This document shows, piece after piece, positions 37,785-46,288 of a DNA stretch of 64,000 bases. Location of the stretch: positions 165,195 to 229,194 of the forward strand of contig NZ_MXQF01000006.1 in the NCBI RefSeq assembly GCF_002165575.1. Reading direction: 5' to 3'. The notes below the pieces were generated by a model. That model was not told the origin of the DNA and searched no databases. It saw only the letters and a list, made by a program, of their open reading frames with translations. Each line of letters opens with the position of its first letter. Within the stretch, counting starts at the first letter, position 1. Position numbers and translations under genes: made by a program. Source of the DNA: Pseudoalteromonas sp. A601 (lineage in GTDB: Bacteria; Pseudomonadota; Gammaproteobacteria; Enterobacterales; Alteromonadaceae).

Positions 37785-38576
37785 ATGACAAAAGATAAGC
37801 CAGAGCAATCTAAGCGCAAAACATACAGTGCACCCGCACTTGAAAAAGGATTAGATATTCTGGAACTACTAGCAAATCAGGCTGAAGGTTTAAACATTGG
37901 TGAGATCACCAAAACGTTAAATAGATCAGTCGGTGAGTTGTTTAGGATGTTAGTGGTGTTAGAGCAACGCGGTTATGTTTCACTGCAACCGGGTAGCGAT
38001 AGATATATGCTAACCTTAAAAATGTTTGGTTTAGCACATCGTTTCCCGCCAGTTAAACGCTTGACCAGTATTGCAACGCCTGTATTACAACGCTTATCGT
38101 ACGCGATAGAGCAGTCTTGTCATTTGGTGATATATTATGAAGGCAAAGGGCATGTTGTGGTGCAACAAGACTCACCATCAACAAGAGTGTTTAGTGTTCG
38201 ATTAGGCGCTGAAGCCCCTCTAATGCGCACTTGCTCTGGACATTTGTTATTAGCATTTGCCGATCAACATACCCGCGAACAAATGTTAAGTCGTATTCCT
38301 GCCCATCATGCAAATGATACTGAATTTGATCTTGACAAAATGGTAAATAAAGTACGCAAGCAAGGTTACGAAAGCATTCACAGTGCACAGGCTCAGGGTA
38401 TACAAGATATTGGATATCCAGTTTTCGACTACCAAGACCAAGCTGTAGCGGCTTTAGTTGTTCCTTTCTTTGCATACTTAGATGGCTCACATCAAACGAG
38501 TATCGACGATGCCCATAAATTAATTAAACAAGCCGCGCTTGAGATATCCGCTGCGTTAGGGTTTGATGCTGCTTAG
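37785..38576 (+). CDS. IclR-family transcriptional regulator
   Basis: A 263-aa regulator with an N-terminal winged helix (about 15-75, EKGLDILELLANQAEGLNIGEITKTLNRSVGELFRMLVVLEQRGYV) and a C-terminal effector-binding domain (about 90-260, including VRLGAEAPLMRTCSGHLLLA and GIQDIGYPVFDYQDQAVAALVVPFF). IclR proteins usually respond to a small sugar acid or aromatic acid. Here L-fuconate or 2-keto-3-deoxy-L-fuconate would fit. It is the only regulator gene in the window and lies 110 bases after the esterase. AAGG precedes the ATG. Confidence 0.92.
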   Translation: MTKDKPEQSKRKTYSAPALEKGLDILELLANQAEGLNIGEITKTLNRSVGELFRMLVVLEQRGYVSLQPGSDRYMLTLKMFGLAHRFPPVKRLTSIATPVLQRLSYAIEQSCHLVIYYEGKGHVVVQQDSPSTRVFSVRLGAEAPLMRTCSGHLLLAFADQHTREQMLSRIPAHHANDTEFDLDKMVNKVRKQGYESIHSAQAQGIQDIGYPVFDYQDQAVAALVVPFFAYLDGSHQTSIDDAHKLIKQAALEISAALGFDAA

Positions 38577-38900
38577 CTCGCCTTTAAGTATTTATTATTT
38601 GGCGTTATTCTAAGCAGCGTGCCGTGATCATAATGTTGTGAAAATGTGTAGCGGGTTTGGAAAGGCTTTTTTGTTTTTAAATTAATTAACCGTTCACTAC
38701 ACCCATATCAGTTAAAATGTGGCTCATTTGTTTTCAGCAATGAGCTGCTCTTCTAGTTATTCTATGTAACATAAAATCATTCATACAGTGACTGTTAGTC
38801 AGTGTATAAAAATACGTTGGATTTACACGGTTTAAACTAAGTCTGTTTTAGCCGCTGCTTACTAGCTGGTAAAATGATATTAGCATGAGCATTTCACCTT

Positions 38901-38923
38901 TGTATTCTTTTATATTTAAAAGT
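38901..38923. promoter_or_regulatory. putative operator, copy of the locus AT-rich motif
   Basis: TGTATT followed by TTTTATATTTAAAAGT. The reverse complement ACTTTTAAATATAAAA is identical over 16 bases to the site at 41962-41977. Confidence 0.4.
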
Positions 38924-39211
38924 GCATTTAAACTAAAGTTTGATAGCAGAATTTAAGTTTTTTATATTATGCTCTGCTAATTTGCGTTGGTAACAGCTTA
39001 ACGACCGAGAAGGCATTGCAGAGGCAAGGCTAACGAGCACAAGCTATTTTTATTCATTGATCACGAGCTTTATTTTAAATAGATCACCAGCTGCAATCCC
39101 AGAATGACTTATTTATAGCTGAGCTTATCGCTGCTGAAGCTGCTGTTTAATTAGTTGTTATAAAACGGCAGTATGGGTTAAATACTTGTTATTTTCGAGC
39201 GATGCAAATTG

Positions 39212-39254
39212 TTGACATATTAAAAAACCCTGTGTATCTTTTTATATATAATAA
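39212..39254 (+). promoter_or_regulatory. sigma70-type promoter with overlapping motif before the 39421 sulfatase
   Basis: TTGACA at 39212-39217 and TATCTT at 39235-39240 with exact 17-base spacing. The sequence from TGTGTATC at 39231 through TTTTTATATATAA overlaps the -10 and resembles the reverse complement of the site at 42709-42732, so binding there could repress. Confidence 0.5.
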
Positions 39255-39420
39255 AACCTTGTTGTCACTTGTGTTCTATTAGTGGTGACTAAGCTTAAAT
39301 TGTTGTCAATGTTGTTAAGTTGATCTCTGCTAGTTGCATGTTATTTAGCATGAACGCCTCGAGATTTTATACATGGACTAATGAAATTTTTTTCCATAAA
39401 AATTAGTTAAGGGAAAGGTT

Positions 39421-41337
39421 ATGAAGTTAAGTATGTACTCCATTCAGCGTAAAAGGTTGAATATTTTTATGTTGGCCATCGCTGGGGTGATAAGTCTGGC
39501 TGGGTGTGGGGAAAGTAGTCGTTCAGATGCAAATGACCCAACTGGCGAAGTTGTATCCGCGGCTAAAAAACCGAACATTATTTTACTAATGACAGACGAT
39601 CAGGGGTATGGTGATTTTAGTATGCATGATAACCCAATTGTGCAAACCCCAAATATTGCGACGTTGGCTGAAGAAAGTCAGCGTTTTAGCAACTTTCATG
39701 TTGACCCTACTTGTTCACCAACTAGAGCCGCTTTAATGAGTGGTCAATATTCATTACGTGCTGGGGTATGGCATACCGTAATGGGGCGACATATGTTGTC
39801 GAACCAACATAATATCCTGCCAGAAATTTTGGGTGACGCAGGTTATACCACCGCGATGTTTGGTAAATGGCACTTAGGCGAGAACTACCCATTTCGACCA
39901 GAAGATCAAGGCTTCGACCATGTGTTAATGCATGGGGGAGGCGGTGTTGGCCAAGCACCTGACTATTGGGAAAATGATCAATTTGATGATACCTACTTCC
40001 TTAACGGCCAAGAAAAGAAGTATACCGGCTTTGCTACCGATGTGTGGTTTGATGAAGCTATCGAGTTTGTACATCAGCAAGCTAAACAAGATGCCCCTTT
40101 CTTTTTATACCTATCTACCAACGCTCCACACACTCCTTGGCGGGCACCTGAAAAGTATATAGAACCCTATAAAGCATTAGGCCTTGATGATGACTTAGCT
40201 AAATTTTACGCCATGATCACCAATATTGATGATAACGTTGCACGCCTTCGTCAAGCCATGCGCGATGATAATATTGAAGACAATACAATCTTTATTTTTA
40301 TGACTGATAATGGCTCATCAATGGCGACTAAAAGTAATGGTGAACCGCTTACTCGACTTTCTGCCGAGGTGAAGTCTGCTATTGAAGCTAAAACAGGAAA
40401 AAAATTAAGTACGCTTAATAGTTATATGCGTGGGGGTAAGGCCTCAACCTATGAGGGTGGACACCGAACCCCATTTTTTATTAGATGGCCGAATGGTGAT
40501 TTAGGTAAACCAGGTGAGTTTGTTGATTTGGCTGCTCACATTGATTTATTACCCACTTTACTAGATTTAGTAGGAATAGAAGCGCAAGGCATCGACGTAG
40601 ATGGTATTTCATTAGTGTCTCTATTAAAAGAGGGGACGCCTTTACCAGATAGAACCATGGTGGTGACTAATCAGCGGGTGTTAAACCCAAGTCCTCAGCG
40701 CCCTTATTCAGTAATGCAAGGTAACTGGCGTTATGTTCATGCCGAGCAAAATGGGGGAGTTGAATTATTCGATTTAAGCACCGATCCAGGGCAGCAACTT
40801 GATGTGAGTGCACAATACCCAGAACGTGTTGCAGCGATGGCTAAAGCTTATGATCAGTGGTGGGAGCATACAACTAGTAAAGGAACACCGACTACACGTC
40901 CTATTATTGGTTCTGAACATGAAAACCCATCTCGATTAACAGGTATGGATTGGTTGTCGCCTAATACAGGGCAAGTACCATGGTGGCCGGGATTTGGCAC
41001 CGATAAATGGGGTAAAGGCCATGGTTGGGTAGGTAACGAAGACAAATTTATGGTTTCACCTTGGGCTTTAAAAGTAGATAAGCAAGGCACATATAAAATG
41101 ACCTTATATTTACATGATATCCCAGCTAATAAAGTAATCGGAAAAAAGTTCGCTCACTTACAGCTTAATGGCGAAACAATAACCCAGCCTATTAAGCCTG
41201 GCGCGACTTCGGTAAATTTCGAAACTCGTTTAGAAACTGGCAACTTAGATGTTCGAGCTTGGTTTGATGATATAACGGACGAAAGTGGTTTAGCGAAAGG
41301 TTTACCGGCGTTCTATATGTACGTGGAAAGAATTTAA
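39421..41337 (+). CDS. S1-family sulfatase with extra C-terminal domain, lipoprotein
   Basis: A 638-aa sulfatase, longer than its neighbours. It has a lipobox LAGC (cysteine 29), the metal-binding LMTDDQGYGD (56-65), and CSPTR with the formylglycine cysteine at 98, then AALMSGQYSLRAG. MFGKWHLGENYPF and MTDNGSSM are also conserved, followed by the basic YMRGGKASTYEGGHRTPFFIRWP block. After about residue 490 a beta-sandwich-like extension (TGQVPWWPGFGTDKWGKG, WALKVDKQGTYKMTLYLHD) probably helps bind the glycan. It stands alone between its own promoter and a strong hairpin. Confidence 0.95.
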   Translation: MKLSMYSIQRKRLNIFMLAIAGVISLAGCGESSRSDANDPTGEVVSAAKKPNIILLMTDDQGYGDFSMHDNPIVQTPNIATLAEESQRFSNFHVDPTCSPTRAALMSGQYSLRAGVWHTVMGRHMLSNQHNILPEILGDAGYTTAMFGKWHLGENYPFRPEDQGFDHVLMHGGGGVGQAPDYWENDQFDDTYFLNGQEKKYTGFATDVWFDEAIEFVHQQAKQDAPFFLYLSTNAPHTPWRAPEKYIEPYKALGLDDDLAKFYAMITNIDDNVARLRQAMRDDNIEDNTIFIFMTDNGSSMATKSNGEPLTRLSAEVKSAIEAKTGKKLSTLNSYMRGGKASTYEGGHRTPFFIRWPNGDLGKPGEFVDLAAHIDLLPTLLDLVGIEAQGIDVDGISLVSLLKEGTPLPDRTMVVTNQRVLNPSPQRPYSVMQGNWRYVHAEQNGGVELFDLSTDPGQQLDVSAQYPERVAAMAKAYDQWWEHTTSKGTPTTRPIIGSEHENPSRLTGMDWLSPNTGQVPWWPGFGTDKWGKGHGWVGNEDKFMVSPWALKVDKQGTYKMTLYLHDIPANKVIGKKFAHLQLNGETITQPIKPGATSVNFETRLETGNLDVRAWFDDITDESGLAKGLPAFYMYVERI

Positions 41338-41395
41338 ATTAGAAAGCTTAATTTTTTATAGCAATCTAAAAGCGTCAACATAGAAATGCCTCTGC

Positions 41396-41439
41396 AACGG
41401 CCGTTAATGAGTTTAGTGTTAAACTCATTAACGGCCGTT
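41396..41439. terminator. 20-bp perfect hairpin, bidirectional terminator
   Basis: AACGGCCGTTAATGAGTTTA and its exact reverse complement flank a GTGT loop, between the plus-strand sulfatase and the minus-strand TonB-receptor relic. TTATTTTTAC follows on the plus strand. Confidence 0.75.
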
Positions 41440-41454
41440 GTTATTTTTACTATT

Positions 41455-41925
41455 ACGCCCGAAAACATATTCGGGTAGTACATTTAAATTAACAGAGCGA
41501 ACACTGCTTTGCCCACCTTCTCTACCAGCAGATAATAAAGTACGGCCATCAACAGTCGCAGTTACAAACTGTGGTCCCAAACCACGTACACTAATTCGGT
41601 CTCCTTGCTGACCTCCATCATTTCTTTCAACTTGACCCCAGGGACTCGAGACAAGCCATCCACAATATTTTCATCTGCAAATTTACCTAAATCATCGGCT
41701 GAAATAGCTTCTACGACAGATGCTGAATATCGTTTAATCATTTGTGAGTGACTTAAGCTTGAGCGAATACCTGTTACAGATATTGTTTCATTATCATCTG
41801 TTTCTATTTCGTTTTGCTGGGCTGCATTCGCTAATGTTGAAATAGTCAATGTGTTGATAATTGCTAAACTTAATGCACTAACCTTTAGAGCTTTCTTTAT
41901 TGTGTGTGTTCTCCATAGTTTAATT
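41455..41925 (-). pseudogene. N-terminal relic of a TonB-dependent receptor
   Basis: The minus strand reads TIKKALKVSALSLAIINTL (signal-peptide-like, but without an ATG), then the TonB-box/plug start ETISVTGIRSSLSHSQMIKR, SVVEAISADDLGKFADENIVDGLSRVPGV. A frameshift at about 41615 follows. In the next frame come NDGGQQGDRISVRGLGPQFVTATVDGRTL, SVRSVNLNVLPEYVFGR, ending in a stop inside the hairpin at 41396-41439. The whole beta-barrel is gone. Intact relatives import oligosaccharides across the outer membrane, and in such loci the receptor normally serves the same glycan, so uptake here depends on another copy. Confidence 0.87.
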
Positions 41926-41960
41926 AATAAAATTTACATTATTTTAAAATGACACGTTGA

Positions 41961-41984
41961 TACTTTTAAATATAAAAAAACACA
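41961..41984. promoter_or_regulatory. putative operator upstream of the TonB-receptor relic
   Basis: TACTTTTAAATATAAAAA plus AACACA matches 42709-42732, before the fucose operon, at 22 of 24 positions. Confidence 0.45.
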
Positions 41985-42701
41985 GTAAGCAATGATAAAG
42001 AATATTTTCAATAACTTATATTATTTCAATTGGTTATGGGTGGGGGTTAAGGTTTTATAGCGGTTTTTTAAAAAATGCACTCGTGGTGAAGTGTGTATTA
42101 TTGTTGTGGTCATTCAAAACTCAAATGGTATTTACAGTAAAAAATCTGCTACAACCGAGTGTGTTTAGTTTGTTAGTAAAGCTTAAAAGGTAATTAAAGT
42201 AATAGGTTGCAACACTATAAAGAGTCAACTTAATTTTTAAGTATTATCCATTTTTAGGAGTTTTATTTGCTGTCGACTCGCTAGATCACGTATCTCTAAA
42301 GTTTCTTTTTATTAAGATATTATAATGCTAACTAATTGTAATTTATTATTTTTAAATTTTTTGAGGAGGGGGTAAGTTTATGATCTTGTCATGTTTGAGT
42401 TGAGGCATACAGTATCACTCCTACTTTAAGTAACGAGTCACCCGGCTATGGCTTGAACCAGCCACACGGTTTAACCCCGTTAAGTGTTTTTAATGATTGC
42501 GTTTAGATTGGCTGTAAGCTTCTGACCTACCTTTATAGACTGCTAAATTTCGCTTTCCTAAATATGTATGATCATGTCTTAGTTGCATTTATGTTAATTA
42601 AATTTAAATTGAATGCTTTATCCGTTTCCCTCCGTTTATTTTCAGTTTATCAATTTAAAATCAGTAGCTTACAATTATTTCTTGTTTGTTGTTGCCTTCC
42701 T

Positions 42702-42732
42702 TGTATTGTACATTTAAATATAAAAATACACA
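42702..42732. promoter_or_regulatory. putative operator of the L-fucose operon
   Basis: Half sites TGTATT (42702-42707) and AATACA (42725-42730) flank the palindrome ATTTAAAT (42712-42719), nearly symmetric. It lies just upstream of the -35 box. The IclR protein at 37785 is the natural candidate ligand-responsive binder, by inference. Confidence 0.45.
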
Positions 42733-42739
42733 TTTCTTA

Positions 42740-42768
42740 TTGACCGGATTTTAAATAAGTGCTTAAAT
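42740..42768 (+). promoter_or_regulatory. candidate promoter of the L-fucose operon
   Basis: TTGACC and TTAAAT with 17-base spacing. The -10 is only a four-of-six match. Confidence 0.35.
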
Positions 42769-42884
42769 CAAATCATGCTCAGGAAAGCTTGTTAGCAGCC
42801 AGGTAAATATTTTCAATTAATGTGGGAAAGGTCTTTTACTTGGACAAGAATGGCCCACTAGAACAATATTTTTAGGATGTAGAA

Positions 42885-43190
42885 ATGATAAATAAACATT
42901 TTGTTCTATTGAACAAAGAAGACAATGTTTTTGTATGTTGTAGAGAATTACTTGCTGGTAACTCGATAACGTTAGAAGGCGTCACAGTAACGATGACCGC
43001 AGATATTACTGTTGGGCATAAATTGTCTCGAACACAAATTGCCGCAGGTGACAAAATTTTAAAATATGGCGTTTCTATTGGTTCAGCAACTCAAGACATC
43101 GCTTTTGGCGAACATGTACACCTGCATAATATGAAAAGTGATTACATAGCAAGCCATACTCGTCAATCGAAAGTAGGGAAAAACTCATGA
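42885..43190 (+). CDS. UxaA-type dehydratase small subunit (SAF domain), probable L-fuconate dehydratase subunit
   Basis: A 101-aa protein corresponding to the N-terminal SAF domain of altronate/galactarate dehydratases (UxaA/GarD family): ADITVGHKLSRTQIAAGDKILKYGVSIGSATQDIAFGEHVHLHNM, with HLHNM being the usual end of the domain. It works with the large subunit encoded next; the ATGA overlap (43187-43190) shows coupled translation. In this operon the only missing pathway step is dehydration of L-fuconate to 2-keto-3-deoxy-L-fuconate, so I assign that reaction by context. AGGA lies about nine bases before the ATG. Confidence 0.85.
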   Translation: MINKHFVLLNKEDNVFVCCRELLAGNSITLEGVTVTMTADITVGHKLSRTQIAAGDKILKYGVSIGSATQDIAFGEHVHLHNMKSDYIASHTRQSKVGKNS

Positions 43191-44380
43191 AAGGCTATTT
43201 AAGGAAGGATGGCCGCAAAGGCATTCGTAACGTTATTTTGGTGACTTATTTAGTTGAGTGTGCCCATCATGTAGCAAGAGCAATTGTGAATGGCTCAGCT
43301 CAAGACGATGTGCAGTTAATCGGGTTTCCAGGTTGTTATCCAAATGATTACTCTTTAAACATCATGGAAAAATTATGTACTCACCCAAACGTAGCAGGTG
43401 TGTTGATTGTGTCTTTAGGGTGCGAAGGGTTTAATCGAGAGCAATTGGCAAATACTATCACTTCGAGTGGCCGTGATGTTGAAACCTTGGTCATTCAAAA
43501 AACGGGTGGTACTCGTAAAACAATTGATGCTGGTTTAGCTAGCGTTAAGAACCTTCTCCAAAGTGCATATCAAGCAGAAATCGTGCCTATGGACATCAGC
43601 GAATTGGTGGTTGGCACCATTTGTGGCGGTTCAGATGGTACCAGTGGTATAGGGGCAAACCCAGCTGTTGGCGTTTGTTTTGATAAGTTAATTACTGATG
43701 ATGCCGTTTGTATGTTTGAAGAAACGGGTGAGTTAATTGGCTGCGAACAAATTATGGCTGAACGTGCCATTACCCCAGAGTTGGGCGTGGAGATCATGAA
43801 GTCGGTCGAAAAAGCTGAACGCTATTATACCAAAATGGGGTACGGTAGTTTTGCGCCAGGTAATGCGGAAGGTGGTCTGTCAACGCAAGAAGAAAAATCA
43901 ATGGGTGCTTACGCAAAGTCGGGTAGTTCAAAAATACATGGTTTAATTAAACCCGGTGATATTCCCACACAAGGTGGCTTATACCTAATGGATGTGGTCC
44001 CCGATGGCGAACCCATGTTTGGCTTTCCGAACATTGTTGATAACGCCGAGATAGTCGAAATGATTGCATCTGGTTCGCATATTATTTTATTCACTACCGG
44101 TCGCGGCTCGGTTGTTGGCTCTGCGATTTCGCCTGTAATTAAAGTGTGCGCAAACCCAGAAACCTATGACAATTTGTCAGACGATATGGATATTAATGCG
44201 GGTAAAGTGATTAATGGCGAGGCAAGTGTCGAGCAAGTTGGTGAAGAAATTTATCAGCTGGTACGCGAAGTTGCTCAAGGTAAGTCATCTAAATCAGAGG
44301 CATTAGGCCACCAAGAATTTGTTTTAACTTATAAGAAGTTTGAGGCGATTGGCCCAACTTGTTTACCTACAATTAGGTAG
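43187..44380 (+). CDS. UxaA-type dehydratase large subunit, probable L-fuconate dehydratase
   Basis: A 397-aa catalytic subunit of the UxaA family: GYLRKDGRKGIRNVILVTYLVECAHHVA at the start, GCEGFNREQLA, TICGGSDGTSGIGANPAVGVCFDKL and FEETGELIGCEQIMAERA, all typical of metal-dependent sugar-acid dehydratases. Known members act on altronate, galactarate and related acids. No gene for mannonate, altronate or galacturonate use is nearby, and all other genes of the operon belong to the oxidative L-fucose route, so L-fuconate is the probable substrate. Experimental proof for this family on L-fuconate is not something I can cite. Confidence 0.85.
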   Translation: MKGYLRKDGRKGIRNVILVTYLVECAHHVARAIVNGSAQDDVQLIGFPGCYPNDYSLNIMEKLCTHPNVAGVLIVSLGCEGFNREQLANTITSSGRDVETLVIQKTGGTRKTIDAGLASVKNLLQSAYQAEIVPMDISELVVGTICGGSDGTSGIGANPAVGVCFDKLITDDAVCMFEETGELIGCEQIMAERAITPELGVEIMKSVEKAERYYTKMGYGSFAPGNAEGGLSTQEEKSMGAYAKSGSSKIHGLIKPGDIPTQGGLYLMDVVPDGEPMFGFPNIVDNAEIVEMIASGSHIILFTTGRGSVVGSAISPVIKVCANPETYDNLSDDMDINAGKVINGEASVEQVGEEIYQLVREVAQGKSSKSEALGHQEFVLTYKKFEAIGPTCLPTIR

Positions 44381-44394
44381 TGGAGTTAAGTTGT

Positions 44395-45423
44395 ATGTTT
44401 AAAAATAGACAAATTGGTAATACAGCAGTAAAGGTATCTGAGCTAGGTTTTGGTGCGGCATCACTCGGTAATTTATATAAAAAAATATCTGATGATGAAG
44501 CCCAAAAAACATTGCATACGGCGTTATCTTTGGGGATCAATTTATTCGACACTGCGCCACGCTATGGCTTGGGGTTAAGTGAACGTAGGGTGGGCGATGT
44601 ACTGCGCACTCGCGCTAAGTCTGATTATGTTATATCGACTAAGGCTGGGCGGATATTAACCCCCGATCGCAATGCCAAAGTAGATGAATTGAGATATGGC
44701 TTTGATACCCCGATGCCATTTGATGCCCATTATGACTATACCTACGACGGTATTATGCGCTCGTTTGAAGATAGTATTCAGCGCTTAGGCTTAGCGGAAA
44801 TTGATATTTTGCTGGTTCACGATATTGGTGTTGATACGCATGGTGATAAAGACTCTTACTATTACCAACAATTAATTTCAGGTGGCTATAAAGCACTGGA
44901 TGAACTTCGCCAACAAGGCTTGATCAAAGCAGTCGGCTTAGGCGTAAATGAAACTGAAGTTTGTGAAAGAGTGATGGGTTTAGGTCAATTTGATTGTTTC
45001 TTATTGGCAGGACGTTACTCGTTATTAGAGCAAGATGCCTTAGATAGCTTTTTACCTAAGTGTCAGCAGTATGGCGCTTCGATAATCTTAGGCGGTCCTT
45101 ATAACTCAGGGATTTTAGCGACAGGCGTACAAAATGGTGGTGTGCCGCATTACAACTATGAACCTGCACCTACAGATATCATCACTAAGGTCAGTAAAAT
45201 AGAAGATATTTGTAAGGAATTTGCGGTTCCTCTTGCAGCAGCCGCACTGCAGTTTCCACTGGGCCATGATGCCGTTGCAACCGTTATTCCGGGAATGGGC
45301 AGTGAAAGCAGAGTGAGTAAGACAGTCGAGTTATTTAAGCACGAAATACCAGACGAATTTTGGTCAAGCTTAATCCAGGCTGGTTTATTAAGAGAAGATG
45401 CGCCACTTCCTAATAAAAGGTAA
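44395..45423 (+). CDS. aldo/keto reductase, L-fucose 1-dehydrogenase type
   Basis: A 342-aa AKR-family enzyme that should oxidise L-fucose (or its pyranose form) to the lactone with NAD(P). Motifs: SELGFGAASLGNLYKKIS, the catalytic Asp/Tyr in NLFDTAPRYGLGLSERRVG, the lysine in VISTKAGR, and the histidine in DILLVHDIG. It closely matches bacterial D-threo-aldose/L-fucose dehydrogenases. ATG at 44395 is chosen because GGAG lies nine bases before it; a GTG overlapping the upstream stop (44380) would add five unlikely residues. Confidence 0.9.
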   Translation: MFKNRQIGNTAVKVSELGFGAASLGNLYKKISDDEAQKTLHTALSLGINLFDTAPRYGLGLSERRVGDVLRTRAKSDYVISTKAGRILTPDRNAKVDELRYGFDTPMPFDAHYDYTYDGIMRSFEDSIQRLGLAEIDILLVHDIGVDTHGDKDSYYYQQLISGGYKALDELRQQGLIKAVGLGVNETEVCERVMGLGQFDCFLLAGRYSLLEQDALDSFLPKCQQYGASIILGGPYNSGILATGVQNGGVPHYNYEPAPTDIITKVSKIEDICKEFAVPLAAAALQFPLGHDAVATVIPGMGSESRVSKTVELFKHEIPDEFWSSLIQAGLLREDAPLPNKR

Positions 45424-45428
45424 ATGTT

Positions 45429-46277
45429 ATGTCTCATACAGTGATAGATAGCCATCATCATTTTTGGCAGTTAAGCCGAGGTGACTACCAGTGGTTAACA
45501 CCAGCGCTAACGCAATTGTATCGTGATTATTTACCTGAAGACTATACGCAAGCAGTCAGTCTGCATAAACCAGCTCAAACTGTGCTGGTCCAGGCGGCTG
45601 CCACAGATGCTGAAACTGATTTTATGTTAGCACTGGCTAAAAATAGTGCAGTTATTGGCGGGGTTGTGGGTTGGATTGATTGGACCTTATCTGAACAACA
45701 GGTATGTCAACGATTATCTACCCTTTGCGAGCTGCAAAAATTTAAAGGTGTACGGCCTATGCTGCAGGATATTGAGGATGTTGAATGGATTTTAAATCCC
45801 GCTTTTGCACCGATATTTAAGCAGTTAGAAACCCGGGGTTTAACCTTTGATGCGTTAGTTAAAACAGAGCATCTGGAGAGTATAAAAAACATTTCGCAGC
45901 AGTATCCGCAGTTAAACATTGTTATCGACCATTGTGCGAAACCAGACATTGCCAATAATGAGTTTCAGACATGGGCAACCGCGTTAAGTACTTTTAAAAC
46001 CTGTAGCAATGTGTATATCAAACTATCTGGCCTAACAACAGAAGCTGCGAGTGAGCAAACTGAGGCTGTAAATTTCATTCATTATTTACAGCTCGTGACT
46101 GAAATTTTTGGCTCGTCACGAATGATGTGGGGCAGTGATTGGCCGGTGGTCAATATTAACAGTAGTTACACGGATTGGTACTCATTAACCGAGCAACTAA
46201 CTGATGATTGGTGCGCAGAAGATAAACAAAACCTTTGGTCTAATACGGCGAAAGCTTTTTATAAATTAGTAAGTTAA
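45429..46277 (+). CDS. amidohydrolase-family L-fuconolactonase
   Basis: A 282-aa member of the amidohydrolase-2 family (COG3618) that opens L-fuconolactone to L-fuconate. The metal-binding start VIDSHHHFWQL (HHHFW is typical of sugar lactonases), GGVVGWIDW, KGVRPMLQDIED, and IVIDHCAKPDI with the end block MMWGSDWPVVNINSSYTDW are all present. It starts five bases after the dehydrogenase stop and overlaps nothing. It fits between the dehydrogenase and dehydratase steps of the pathway. Confidence 0.92.
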   Translation: MSHTVIDSHHHFWQLSRGDYQWLTPALTQLYRDYLPEDYTQAVSLHKPAQTVLVQAAATDAETDFMLALAKNSAVIGGVVGWIDWTLSEQQVCQRLSTLCELQKFKGVRPMLQDIEDVEWILNPAFAPIFKQLETRGLTFDALVKTEHLESIKNISQQYPQLNIVIDHCAKPDIANNEFQTWATALSTFKTCSNVYIKLSGLTTEAASEQTEAVNFIHYLQLVTEIFGSSRMMWGSDWPVVNINSSYTDWYSLTEQLTDDWCAEDKQNLWSNTAKAFYKLVS

Positions 46278-46288
46278 GGAATATTAAA

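Larger units (their letters stand above)
38577..39420. other. 844-bp AT-rich intergenic region
   Basis: No intact gene. It holds the AT-rich motif TGTATTCTTTTATATTTAAA at 38901-38920 and a promoter at 39212-39240. Around 39001-39108 a plus frame of about 35 codons (DREGIAEARLTSTSYFYSLI and on) is open and may be a small coding relic that I cannot assign. Confidence 0.35.
41985..42884. other. 900-bp AT-rich intergenic region upstream of the fucose operon
   Basis: No gene or structured RNA recognised. Its downstream part carries the operator-like site at 42702-42732 and a promoter candidate at 42740-42768, so a leader of about 110 bases is expected. The stretch 42430-42485 is less AT-rich but matches nothing I know. 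Confidence 0.4.

Noticed and set aside
42885..44380. Altronate dehydratase for galacturonate or alginate use.
   Set aside because: No uronate isomerase, tagaturonate reductase or alginate genes are present, while all other operon genes fit the oxidative L-fucose route.
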